Shown: piece by piece, positions 1-8,404 of the stretch
Position numbering within the stretch: position 1 is the stretch's first letter
How the letters are laid out: every line of letters starts with the position of its first letter
NCBI RefSeq assembly: GCF_027111335.1
Contig: NZ_CP114288.1
Span: 4,650,001-4,714,000, forward strand
Reading direction: 5' to 3'
Length of the DNA stretch: 64,000 bases
Origin: Flavobacterium aquiphilum
GTDB taxonomy: Bacteria > Bacteroidota > Bacteroidia > Flavobacteriales > Flavobacteriaceae
Position numbers and translations under genes: made by a program
Notes under the pieces: generated by a model
Database searches by the model: none
Seen by the model: only the letters and a program-made list of their open reading frames with translations
Told to the model about the DNA's origin: nothing

Positions 1-104
1 AAAACCGAGCGTATGCGGCGGCAGTAATTCTTACCATTATCGTTTTAATTATCAATATTGTGGCTAAAATAGCTAGCAAAAACCTTTCAAAAAATAAAAT
101 ATGA
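1..104 (+). CDS. pstA: PstA phosphate ABC transporter permease, C-terminal end (partial)
   Basis: Only the last 33 residues are in the window, read in frame from base 3 to the TGA at 102-104. They form a hydrophobic helix (AAAVILTIIVLIINIVAKIA) followed by a short basic, Asn/Lys-rich tail, as at the C-terminus of PstA-type permeases. The stop overlaps the start codon of pstB (ATGA at 101-104), so the two genes are translationally coupled in one operon. Assignment to pstA rather than another permease rests mainly on pstB following directly. Confidence 0.8.
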   Translation, partial: NRAYAAAVILTIIVLIINIVAKIASKNLSKNKI

Positions 105-862
105 TCATTCAACCTCACATAAGTATTCAAGATTTAAATGTCCATATTGGTGAAAACCACATTCTAAAAAATATCAATCTTGATATTCCGGACAAAAAAG
201 TAACTTCCTTAATCGGTCCGTCCGGTTGCGGAAAAACTACTTTGCTAAAAACCATGAACCGATTACTCGATCGGCAAAATGATGTTCGTGTAGAAGGTAA
301 AGTTTTAGTAGATGGCGAAAACATTTACGACCCAAAAGCTGAAGTTACCCACATCAGAAAAAAAATGGGATTGCTTTCGCAAAGGCCTTTTCCTCTGCCA
401 ATGAATATTTATGACAATATCGCTTACGGGCAACGTATTCACGGTAATCACAATAAAAAAGAGCTTGACGAAATCGTAGAAAAATACCTCCGTGGAGTAA
501 ATCTTTGGGACGAAGTAAAAGACCGATTGAAATCGCCTGCCACCCGACTTTCGATTGGACAACAACAAAGATTGTGCTTGGCTAGAGGATTGGCGATTGA
601 ACCGGAAATTATCTTGGGAGACGAGCCAACATCGGCTTTAGACCCTATTTCAACCCAAGCGATTGAAGAATTATTTATGCAGTTGAAAGACAAATACACG
701 ATTGTTTTGGTGACTCACATTTTGCGTCAGGCACGAAGAGTTTCAGATTATATTGGTTTTGTTTATATGGGGGAAATCATTGAATTTGGCCCAACTGAAG
801 AAGTGCTTTTGAATCCAAAAGAAAAACTGACCAAAGATTACGTAAAAGGCTTTTTGGTTTAA
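101..862 (+). CDS. pstB: PstB, phosphate ABC transporter ATP-binding protein
   Basis: Cytoplasmic ATPase that powers high-affinity phosphate import with PstA and PstC. Visible motifs: Walker A GPSGCGKTT at residues 39-47, an ABC signature LSIGQQQRL at about 150-158 (the usual LSGGQQQRL with Gly to Ile), Walker B IILGDEP at 170-176, a D-loop SALDP, and the switch His in VTHILRQARRVSD. The 253-residue length is normal for PstB, and the MNRL after Walker A is typical of this subfamily. The start overlaps the pstA stop by four bases. No phoU follows; the next gene encodes an outer-membrane protein, so the pst operon seems to end here. Confidence 0.95.
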   Translation: MIIQPHISIQDLNVHIGENHILKNINLDIPDKKVTSLIGPSGCGKTTLLKTMNRLLDRQNDVRVEGKVLVDGENIYDPKAEVTHIRKKMGLLSQRPFPLPMNIYDNIAYGQRIHGNHNKKELDEIVEKYLRGVNLWDEVKDRLKSPATRLSIGQQQRLCLARGLAIEPEIILGDEPTSALDPISTQAIEELFMQLKDKYTIVLVTHILRQARRVSDYIGFVYMGEIIEFGPTEEVLLNPKEKLTKDYVKGFLV

Positions 863-900
863 GCGAAAAAATAAATTCTATTTATATGATAGAGTTTATA

Positions 901-908
901 TATATTTG
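901..908 (+). promoter_or_regulatory. -7 promoter element TATATTTG
   Basis: Matches the Bacteroidota -7 consensus TAnnTTTG and lies 21 bases before the ATG at 930. A convincing -33 TTG is not obvious. It would give the DUF2490 gene its own transcript after pstB. Confidence 0.5.
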
Positions 909-929
909 CCAAAAATTTAAAAAACCTTC

Positions 930-1685
930 ATGAAGACCATTAGATTATTTTGCCTTTTGCTGATATGTTTCGCATCCAAAGCACAGACCGAAAAGAACAT
1001 AGACCATCAAAGTTTACTCTGGACACGTTATTACAACCAATTGACAATAAATAATAAATGGGCCATTCATACTGAATTTGATAATCGAATTTTTATAAAT
1101 CCTGTAGAAGAAAATCTATACGTTTTTCGCATACATGGACGATACAAAATCAACAATAATGTAGATTTCGGGGCAGGTTATGCCTATTTCTCGGTAGCTA
1201 CACAAGACCCCGAAGTCACTTATGATTTTAGAATACCGGAACACAGAGGACAGCAAGACGTCACTTTGAAGCAGGAATTTGGCAATTTCACATTGAATCA
1301 ACGCTTACAAGTAGAAGAACGATTCATTCACAATGCCAATAAAGTAGAATTGCTTCCAGGAACAACTTTTTCATGGAGATTCAGATACCGTCTTCAGGGA
1401 GAATATTCTTGTTGGAAAAAGGATAGTCAATACCTAAAAGGGATTGTTTATGACGAATTGATGATTAATGCAGGAGAAAGCATTGTAAAAAACACTTTTG
1501 ATCAAAACCGAATTTACGCCGCTTTGCAATACGGAATCAACAAAAATTTTGCAGTGGAATTAGGTTATTTGAATAGTTTCCAACAGCGTGCGAGCGGTGT
1601 TGATTATTTTGATCGTGATATTATCCGATTTACCCTTTTCCATAAAATAAAATTGAAAGAAAGACAAAAAACACAAACCAATTAA
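930..1685 (+). CDS. DUF2490 family outer-membrane beta-barrel protein
   Basis: 251 residues with an N-terminal signal peptide (MKTIRLFCLLLICFASKAQT, likely cleavage after SKA). The rest alternates hydrophobic and polar residues with many aromatic ends, e.g. LLWTRYYNQLTINNKWAIHTE and FRIHGRYKINNNVDFGAGYAYF, the pattern of the DUF2490 family. These are predicted outer-membrane barrels of unknown function and the name says nothing about substrate. It follows pstB by 67 bases but has its own promoter-like element, so a link to phosphate uptake is only a possibility. The final strand is followed by a basic tail KLKERQKTQTN. Confidence 0.75.
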   Translation: MKTIRLFCLLLICFASKAQTEKNIDHQSLLWTRYYNQLTINNKWAIHTEFDNRIFINPVEENLYVFRIHGRYKINNNVDFGAGYAYFSVATQDPEVTYDFRIPEHRGQQDVTLKQEFGNFTLNQRLQVEERFIHNANKVELLPGTTFSWRFRYRLQGEYSCWKKDSQYLKGIVYDELMINAGESIVKNTFDQNRIYAALQYGINKNFAVELGYLNSFQQRASGVDYFDRDIIRFTLFHKIKLKERQKTQTN

Positions 1686-1741
1686 GGTCTAAGCTTTTTG
1701 GTTTGTTTAATGACAAAAACTGCATCGAAAAACCAAACCAA

Positions 1742-2910
1742 ATGAGTACGGAAAAACCGAATTATACCTTAATTGATCTCATAAAATATTTTCTCAAGTT
1801 AGGCACGACAGGTTTTGGCGGTCCGGTAGCATTGGTTGGCTATATGCATCGTGACTTGGTTGAGAATAAAAAATGGATTAACGAATCCGATTTTAAGGAA
1901 GGATTGGCGTTGTCACAATTAGCCCCCGGTCCTTTGGCCGCCCAATTGGGAATTTATATGGGTTTTGTGCACTTTGGTATTTTGGGAGCAACCCTTTCCG
2001 GATTGGCTTTTGTCCTTCCTCTTTCTTAATGGTGGTTTTATTGGGAATTGCCTACCAAGTCTATGGTGGTTTGCCGTGGATGCAAGCAATTTTTTACGGC
2101 ATAAGCGCAGCAGTAATTGGCATCATTGTTTTGAGTTCCTACAAACTGACCATTAAATCCATCAGCAAATTTGAAATCCCTGCCATAAAAAGCAATTGGT
2201 TTCTTTGGTTATTTTATATTACAGCTATCATAATTACTGCTGTTACCCAAAATGAAGAACTGCTATTGTTTGTTGCTTTTGGTTTTATCTACATGATTGC
2301 AAAAGCGCCTCCGCAATGGATAAAACGACCAAAGGCAGCATCTTTCTTTTTACTCTCAACGGTTGGATTTTCAACTATTGATTTAGGAAAATTAGGAGAC
2401 CTTGCCTGGTTTTTTATCAAAGCCGGAGCCTTTGTCTTTGGGAGCGGACTTGCCATTGTTCCATTTCTGCACTCCGGTGTTGTGGTAGAACATCATTGGC
2501 TTACCGAAAATCAATTTCTTGATTCTGTAGCGGTAGCCATGATTACTCCGGGCCCTGTGGTAATTACGGTAGGATTCATAGGTTATTTGGTTTCTGGATT
2601 TACGGGGGCGAGTATTGCGGCACTTGGAGTCTTTCTACCCTGTTATTTGTTTACCGTTATTCCGGCTCCTTATTTCAAAAAGATATCCCAAAACAAAAGT
2701 ATAAAAGCTTTTGTTGACGGAATAACAGCCGGTGTAATTGGTGCTTTGGTCGGTGCCGTAATTGTGATTGCTACCCGTTCGATTGTGGATATTCCGACAG
2801 CGCTGATAGCGATAGGAACGGTTTTGGTTTTGATTTATGTGAAAAAGCTGCAGGAACCTCATATTATTGGGATTGCAGCGCTTTTGGGTATTCTATTGAA
2901 GATGTTATAA
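1742..2910 (+). pseudogene. chrA: chromate transporter ChrA, frameshifted into two ORFs
   Basis: Two adjacent ORFs together match one long-chain chromate/sulfate transporter of the CHR family (about 390 residues, about 10-12 membrane segments). The first ORF (best start ATG 1742; an upstream ATG at 1703 is possible) has the FGGP and LSQLAPGPLAAQLG motifs and stops at 2027-2029. The second begins at ATG 2029 (TAATG overlap) in another frame and carries the second-half motifs FGSGLAIVPF and MITPGPVVITVGFIG. Adding a single T near 2018-2024 restores the family motif VLPSFLMV across the junction, so one base is missing. This is either a real frameshift or an assembly error; translational re-initiation at TAATG could still give two parts. 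Function if intact: chromate efflux. Confidence 0.85.
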
Positions 2911-2942
2911 TAATATTTAAAACAAAATATTAAACCGTTAGG

Positions 2943-2997
2943 CTGCGTAAATCTGCGTGCTAATTTTTTCACGCAGACTTATGCAGATTCTTTTTTC
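2943..2997 (+). terminator. hairpin terminator after chrA
   Basis: A 17-base arm (2943-2959, CTGCGTAAATCTGCGTG) pairs with 2970-2986 with two wobble-compatible differences; a T-rich tail follows (2988-2997). It sits 33 bases after the chrA stop. The words resemble a dispersed Flavobacterium intergenic repeat, so it may be a repeat recruited as a terminator. Confidence 0.6.
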
Positions 2998-3010
2998 TGA
3001 TTGTAAAAAA

Positions 3011-3126
3011 GCAGAATGTTTCTCTTTAGCCCCGATAGAAATGAAAATCCTTGTATGCCGGGGTTCGGCATACAAGATTGAAATGGATAGCGGGAACAAT
3101 GTTGATTAAAACACCAAATGTTCTGC
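3011..3126 (+). ncRNA. Flavo-1-like structured RNA element
   Basis: The core runs from TAGCCCCGATAG (3027) to GGATAGCGGGAAC (3085-3096). Between them is a perfect 11-bp stem, CTTGTATGCCG (3050-3060) with CGGCATACAAG (3066-3076), loop GGGTT. CCCG near 3031 can pair with CGGG near 3091, and outer bases GCAGAA (3011) pair with TTCTGC (3121). From memory this resembles the Flavo-1 RNA motif or a related dispersed Flavobacterium repeat; I cannot run the covariance model. The region 2911-3262 holds only this, the terminator before it and the promoter region of the next gene. Confidence 0.5.
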
Positions 3127-3262
3127 TCCAAAAAAGAATGATCAAGTAAAAAAAGTAGTCCTAAATTAGGCTAGTTTTCCCCTCTTTTTTAAGAATTGAT
3201 TAGTTCTGAATTAACTAAAATTTGTTAAAACTAGTCGTAACTTTAATAGAAAAGTTGAGGCC

Positions 3263-3478
3263 ATGAAAAATTTCGCAATTAAACTGACATGGTTGACCAC
3301 CATTTATGTTGTAGTTTTTGCGGCACTGTGCCAAACAAAACTACTTTTTCCGGTTGTAATGGGTCTGTACCTTATTGGTGTGTGTCTATATTTGTATTTA
3401 GTTTATACTGTTTTGCACGATGAGGGATACAAAACAAATAAGAGATTTAAAGATTGGTATGGCGACCATCCTAGATAG
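3263..3478 (+). CDS. small membrane protein, unknown function
   Basis: 71 residues with two predicted membrane segments (about residues 8-24 and 28-50) and a basic, charged C-terminus (HDEGYKTNKRFKDWYGDHPR). No family recognised. The ATG at 3263 follows AAAAGTTGAGGCC with a weak purine-rich stretch, and an imperfect -7 element (TAACTTTA) lies about 20 bases upstream. A strong convergent terminator follows at 3501-3532, which supports a real transcription unit. Confidence 0.6.
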   Translation: MKNFAIKLTWLTTIYVVVFAALCQTKLLFPVVMGLYLIGVCLYLYLVYTVLHDEGYKTNKRFKDWYGDHPR

Positions 3479-3500
3479 AAATCTTTAGAAACACAAAAAA

Positions 3501-3532
3501 AGTCCCAAACACAAAATAGCGTGTTTGGGACT
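3501..3532. terminator. bidirectional terminator between convergent genes
   Basis: Perfect 12-bp stem AGTCCCAAACAC (3501-3512) and GTGTTTGGGACT (3521-3532), loop AAAATAGC. An A-run at 3494-3500 gives the - strand its T-tract. It separates the small + gene from the - strand outer-membrane gene. Confidence 0.85.
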
Positions 3533-3567
3533 CAAAACAAAAATCTAATATTTACTTTCTCTTAGAC

Positions 3568-6396
3568 CTAAAAAGGTCTCGGTGGCCCATCCCCCATCAT
3601 CATTCGTCCTCCTCCTTCTCTTGGGCGATCCATACTTCTTCCTCCAAAACTACCCAATTTGTATGACAGGGAAAACATCACGTATCTTTTCAAAACTGTA
3701 TTTTCTTCATCACGAATGGTCGTAGCTGATATAGTTCTTGTAGCACTTTGATTTTGATTCAAAATATCATAAACTTTTACTTTCAAAGCCATTGTTTTTT
3801 TCAAAAAGGCGTATGACAAACTCGTGTTCCATAAATAGAAATCTTTATTGAAATCTCCAGACAAATTAGAGTTGTAAGTATAACCGAAATCATTACCCCA
3901 AATCCAATTTGTAGGCCAATAACTGGTTGTCTGTAAATTGATTCGGTGTACAACAGCCGAAGTTGCACTCAATGAAGAATTCACATATCTGGATTCGTTA
4001 TAAGACAAATTGTATGAAGGCGCAATCGTAAGCAATTCTCCATAATCATAACTAAAGTAAACTCTTGGCGAAATCCCTAATGATTTTGCATCGTACAAAA
4101 TACCATTTGTGTATCCTTTATCCAAAGAATAAGAACCGTTCAAGCCTAGACCATATCTGAAAGTGCTTGCCTCACTTTTAATAGTTTGTCCCCAGTTTCC
4201 TCCCACAGAAGTAGTGTAGGTCCCTGAAACATTTTTGTAAGTTGTATTCTTTTTACCACTGGAATCAAAGTTTGAGAAACTAACAATATCATTGTCAAAG
4301 AAATCTGCCCTTGCAAACAAACCGTATCCAGAACGAGTACGCATGTCAAAATTTCTATAAAAAATATTCAGACTGTTTTTCTCCGTTGGATTCAAATCAG
4401 GATTTCCTATCACGGTATTCAACGGATTTGTCAAGTTCGCCACCGGCAATAATTGTCCGGATGAAGGAAGACTATTGGAATACTCATATCTTATCGTCAC
4501 CCCTTTTGTTCTATCAACTGAATATCTGATTTGGGCACTACCATACGGTAAAATATATTTCTGATCCAAATCGGTGTTTTTATTTAGATATAAGGAATGA
4601 TTATCAAAATCAACTATCGATGTGCTTGAGTTCAGGTTAAAAGTGAATTTGTTTTTCTCAAAAGTAAGTCCCGCTTTTGGAGCAATAGAGTTTTGCGTCG
4701 AAGTAGTATAATTAGTAAATGCATTGTTCAATGACGAATAAGTACCTGTCGCCACATCATAATCATACGTTTTAACATCATTCACATTGTTTGACCAACC
4801 AAAATCAGAACCTAAACGGATTCTCAACGAATCGGTTATTGGCTGTGTATATTCCAATTCAGCCGAATACGAATCTGAACTGCTCTCAGTTTTTCCGTTT
4901 TGATTTCTCAAATCATCAGGGCGATTACCTTGATGAAAAACAGTTTCGGACGTATTTATACCGTCTGAATCACTTTTTGAATTACTATTAGAGAAAACAA
5001 AACTCAGGTTTTGCGATTTCTTTTTGAATGCCTTATTAAAGTTTATCGTATTTCCAAAACTTGTAGAGGTACTCTCTTTATAGGATTTGGATTTACTTTC
5101 ATTTAAAGCTACCTGATTGTCATCTACAGTATTACTGAAAGATTCCGAATTACTGTTTGAACGGTTTTGCTCAATTTTTGGTTGAAATACAATTCGGGTA
5201 TCCGGGTTTACTTTGTATTCAAACTCAAAGTTGGCTTTGTTTCCTGTATTTTCATTTCTGGATTTTGCGTCAGATTCCGTATAATTATTACCATCCGATT
5301 TTAATTCGGCATAATTAGCTTTGGTTTCGTTTTTAGTTACCGTATTTGCAAAATTGTAACTTCCCATCGCTTGAAAGTTCTTAGCCCATTCATCATTATA
5401 ATTCAATCCTACCAAGTTTGATGTCGTTATCCCTTTTCCGTTAGTCACACCACTGCTTCCTCGATTATTCCCTCTGTTATTTCTTCCTCCTCCCATATTA
5501 TCAAATACATCGTCCATTGTAAAACCCGTTGAATTGATATTATTAGAAGAAGCCAACAAACTTATTTTTCGTTTGTTATTAAAATAATTCAATAAAAAGC
5601 TGGATTCATAACGGTCATCTGATCCATATCCTCCAAGGAATTTCCCAAAGTATCCTTTATTTTTCTTTTCATCAATAGTAAAATTGATACTTGAATCGTC
5701 AGAAGTTGATGCTTCTTTTGATAATTCCTGCTTTTTGGTTTTATAATCCGATACCTGAACTTTACTGATTACTTCGGCCGGTAAATTTTTAAGGATTATC
5801 GCTCCATTCTTGTCAAAAAATGTTTTTCCGTTTACCAAAAACTGGCTTACATTTCGCCCATTTACTGTAACATTTCCATCATTATCAACCTCTACTCCTG
5901 GTAATTGCTTCAACAAAGTTTCGACATTGGCATCCGGGCGCACTTTATAAGAAGCGGCATTATACTCCAGCGTATCTTTTTTTACACGGATTGGCGGAGC
6001 ATCGCTTTTTATCACAACAGTTTCTAATTCATTTGGATTTTGAGTCAGATATACTTTTCCAAAATCTTTACTTGCCAAAATTCCGGTTTGTTTAGCCACA
6101 AAGTTTTTGTACCCCATGAAATTGACTTTCAAATTAACAGGCTTATCGTATTTTTTAATGTTGAATTTAAAAAGACCATTTTTATCGGTAGTCGTGTACT
6201 CTATAACGGCCGAGTCTTTTACAGTTGAAAAATAAACCGTAGCACCAGACAATGGAGCTTTGGTCTCAGCATCATACACTCCTCCTTTTACAATAATGGC
6301 ATTTTGTGCATTAACAACAGAAAAAAACTGAAGTAGAAATAAAAAAGAAAAAAATCTGGTCATGAAAAACTTTGTTACGATCAGCCTGTAAGACAC
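3568..6396 (-). CDS. TonB-receptor-like outer-membrane beta-barrel protein
   Basis: 942 residues. An alternative start at Met12 (MTRFFSFLFLLQFFSVVNAQ) would give a cleaner signal peptide. A carboxypeptidase-regulatory-like beta-sandwich follows (about 30-120: VKGGVYDAETKAPLSGATVY), then a plug-like region (LETVVIKSDAPPIRVKKDTLEYNA; TLLKQLPGVEVDNDGNVTVN), then a long Asn/Ser-rich beta-barrel of the OMP_b-brl_3 type. The C-terminus is unusual: a Gly/Met/Pro/Arg-rich tail (GGGRMMMGDGPPRPF) after the last strand. No SusD partner is adjacent, so it is probably not a glycan importer; this family is often annotated simply as outer-membrane receptor. A 12-bp terminator lies just after it. Confidence 0.8.
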   Translation of the reverse strand: MSYRLIVTKFFMTRFFSFLFLLQFFSVVNAQNAIIVKGGVYDAETKAPLSGATVYFSTVKDSAVIEYTTTDKNGLFKFNIKKYDKPVNLKVNFMGYKNFVAKQTGILASKDFGKVYLTQNPNELETVVIKSDAPPIRVKKDTLEYNAASYKVRPDANVETLLKQLPGVEVDNDGNVTVNGRNVSQFLVNGKTFFDKNGAIILKNLPAEVISKVQVSDYKTKKQELSKEASTSDDSSINFTIDEKKNKGYFGKFLGGYGSDDRYESSFLLNYFNNKRKISLLASSNNINSTGFTMDDVFDNMGGGRNNRGNNRGSSGVTNGKGITTSNLVGLNYNDEWAKNFQAMGSYNFANTVTKNETKANYAELKSDGNNYTESDAKSRNENTGNKANFEFEYKVNPDTRIVFQPKIEQNRSNSNSESFSNTVDDNQVALNESKSKSYKESTSTSFGNTINFNKAFKKKSQNLSFVFSNSNSKSDSDGINTSETVFHQGNRPDDLRNQNGKTESSSDSYSAELEYTQPITDSLRIRLGSDFGWSNNVNDVKTYDYDVATGTYSSLNNAFTNYTTSTQNSIAPKAGLTFEKNKFTFNLNSSTSIVDFDNHSLYLNKNTDLDQKYILPYGSAQIRYSVDRTKGVTIRYEYSNSLPSSGQLLPVANLTNPLNTVIGNPDLNPTEKNSLNIFYRNFDMRTRSGYGLFARADFFDNDIVSFSNFDSSGKKNTTYKNVSGTYTTSVGGNWGQTIKSEASTFRYGLGLNGSYSLDKGYTNGILYDAKSLGISPRVYFSYDYGELLTIAPSYNLSYNESRYVNSSLSATSAVVHRINLQTTSYWPTNWIWGNDFGYTYNSNLSGDFNKDFYLWNTSLSYAFLKKTMALKVKVYDILNQNQSATRTISATTIRDEENTVLKRYVMFSLSYKLGSFGGRSMDRPREGGGRMMMGDGPPRPF

Positions 6397-6494
6397 ACAA
6401 ACAAAAGAATGGTTTAACAGCGCACCTGTTTTTTAACATTAAAAAATAAAAAAAATAAAAAAACACTTCAATAACAGCCATTTATACCATAAAA

Positions 6495-6518
6495 AAAATC
6501 CCGGTTACCCGGGATTTT
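6495..6518 (-). terminator. terminator after the sulfatase gene
   Basis: Perfect 10-bp stem AAAATCCCGG (6495-6504) and CCGGGATTTT (6509-6518), loop TTAC, with an A-run at 6491-6498 that becomes a T-tract on the - strand. The same hairpin occurs at 8381-8400. Confidence 0.8.
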
Positions 6519-6533
6519 CATCAGTATAAAAAA

Positions 6534-8246
6534 TTAATCGCGCTCTTTACCATTTCCTGGACCTAAATTGGTTTTGTAAAAATTATCATAAAAACCTTTA
6601 TGATCGTGCACTCCATTATTTTTGGCATACTCTTCCCAGGACTTTATCAAATTTGCTTTAATATCAGGATAGATTTTGGACAAATCGTTAGATTCTATAG
6701 GGTCTTTATCTAGATCATACAATTCCCATTCTCCGGTACCGAAAGGAACAGGAAGCCTCAAAATTTTGTATTTTCCTTTTCTATATGCTTTCATTTCAAA
6801 AAGTTCCCAACCCATGCCTTCTTCATGCAAAACGGTCGAAGTACCGTTCAAAAGAGGCAACATTGATTTACCAATGAATTTGTTGGCTATTTTCTTTCCT
6901 TTGTATTGTTTAGGAAGTTTTGCTCCCGTCAAATCCAAAATGGTTGGCAAAATATCGGTAACGTGTGCGAAAGCAGCATTCCATTTACCGTTGTTATTTA
7001 CTGATTGAGCAGGCATTTTGACAATCAAAGGCGCTTTAATTCCTCCTTCGGACGTAAATCCTTTGAAAAATCTAAAAGGAGAAGAAGATGCTTTAGCCCA
7101 AGCGGGTCCCATTTCAACAAAAGATCCTTTCAAGCCTTTGTTTTTCATCGAATTATCAAATGTGCTTAAATATTTGCCATCTGCATTACCTGGATATGTA
7201 GCTGCCACGGCACCATTGGCACCATTGTCCGACATAAAAACAATCATCGTATTGTCATATTTGCCTTCTTTTTTCAAATAGTCAAAAATTCGTCCGATAC
7301 TCATGTCCATATAATCAAGCATGGCGGCATACACCTCCATATCTCTGGCAAATTCTTCTTTCTTTTCTTTTGGTAATTTATCCCACTTGGGAATACTCGG
7401 ATTAACATAAGCCTCTTTTAAATCTTTAGGGATTATCCCTAATTTCTTTAAATTATTGAAGCGCATTAAGTTCAATACATCCCACCCGGAATCGAATTTA
7501 CCTTTGTATTTGTCGATATATTCTTTAGGAGCCTGCAAGGGATCGTGCACTGCGGTAAAAGATTGGTATGCAAAGAAAGGTTTCTGATCGTTCTTATTAC
7601 GGTCAATAAACTTTATAATCGAATCGGTATAATTTCGAGTTGAGTAAAAATCTTCAGGCAATTCAACCACTTTCCCATTTCGGGTGTATGTCATGGATTG
7701 TAATGGAGACAACGGTCTTTGATCGTTTGCGTGACTTCCTCCTCCGGTGCCAAGAATAAAGGTTTCTTCAAATCCTCGTTCAAACGGATTCTGACCAGCA
7801 TCTTCACCCAAATGCCATTTTCCAACCATATAAGTATGGTATCCATTTTCACGCAGAATTTCAGGCAATGTAATAATCGACTTATTCAAACTCCCGGCAT
7901 ATTCCGGAAGATTTAATTTATGTAATTCCGGATAATCCATTTCGTGCATAATACCGAGACCCGCGACATGATTATCACAACCCGTTAAAAGCGAAGATCG
8001 TGTAGGCGAACATGTAGGTTGCACATAAAAATTTGAAAAAAGCTGACTTCCCTTCGAAAGGTTATCTATAACTGGCGTATTAATATTGCCTCCATAACAA
8101 CCTATGTCACTAAATCCTAAATCATCTGCAACGATCAAAAGAACGTTGGGTTTTTCTAAAACCGAATCATTTTTCTCCTGATTTTTTTTACAGGAAACCA
8201 AAGCCAATACAGCAAAAAAGGCGACAAAACATTTTTCAAATTTCAT
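6534..8246 (-). CDS. sulfatase lipoprotein (type I, FGly-dependent)
   Basis: 570 residues. A lipoprotein signal ends at LVSC (Cys19), so the enzyme is probably membrane-anchored in the envelope. Metal-binding ADD at 40-42 and the maturation motif C79-SPTR-83 mark it as a cysteine-type sulfatase whose Cys is converted to formylglycine; HTYMVGKWHLG and the SDNGANG motif are typical of the arylsulfatase A/B group. It removes sulfate esters from an unknown substrate. It stands alone between two identical terminators and is not in a SusCD locus. A candidate promoter lies about 100 bases upstream. An AslB-type activating enzyme is not in the window. Confidence 0.9.
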   Translation of the reverse strand: MKFEKCFVAFFAVLALVSCKKNQEKNDSVLEKPNVLLIVADDLGFSDIGCYGGNINTPVIDNLSKGSQLFSNFYVQPTCSPTRSSLLTGCDNHVAGLGIMHEMDYPELHKLNLPEYAGSLNKSIITLPEILRENGYHTYMVGKWHLGEDAGQNPFERGFEETFILGTGGGSHANDQRPLSPLQSMTYTRNGKVVELPEDFYSTRNYTDSIIKFIDRNKNDQKPFFAYQSFTAVHDPLQAPKEYIDKYKGKFDSGWDVLNLMRFNNLKKLGIIPKDLKEAYVNPSIPKWDKLPKEKKEEFARDMEVYAAMLDYMDMSIGRIFDYLKKEGKYDNTMIVFMSDNGANGAVAATYPGNADGKYLSTFDNSMKNKGLKGSFVEMGPAWAKASSSPFRFFKGFTSEGGIKAPLIVKMPAQSVNNNGKWNAAFAHVTDILPTILDLTGAKLPKQYKGKKIANKFIGKSMLPLLNGTSTVLHEEGMGWELFEMKAYRKGKYKILRLPVPFGTGEWELYDLDKDPIESNDLSKIYPDIKANLIKSWEEYAKNNGVHDHKGFYDNFYKTNLGPGNGKERD

Positions 8247-8345
8247 AATCCTAATGTATTTAATATTAAATCTATTATTTTCTCATAAAGAACACATAAT
8301 AATACCATTTATACCAATAAAACAGTATAACATTTAACTTAAAAA

Positions 8346-8374
8346 CAAAAATAGCATAAAAACGATAAAAGCAA
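8346..8374 (-). promoter_or_regulatory. promoter of the sulfatase gene
   Basis: On the - strand, TATTTTTG (8346-8353) matches TAnnTTTG and TTG (8372-8374) lies 18 bases further upstream, close to the TTG-N19-TAnnTTTG pattern. It sits just after the der terminator. Confidence 0.5.
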
Positions 8375-8380
8375 TAAAAA

Positions 8381-8400
8381 AATCCCGGTTACCCGGGATT
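8381..8400 (-). terminator. terminator after der
   Basis: Stem AATCCCGG (8381-8388) and CCGGGATT (8393-8400) with loop TTAC and an A-run at 8376-8382. It is the same hairpin as at 6495-6518 and lies four bases after the der stop codon. Confidence 0.8.
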
Positions 8401-8404
8401 CAAT

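Noticed and set aside
1965..2156. Third-frame ORF across the chrA junction
   Set aside because: It does not match the transporter family and overlaps the two halves that do.
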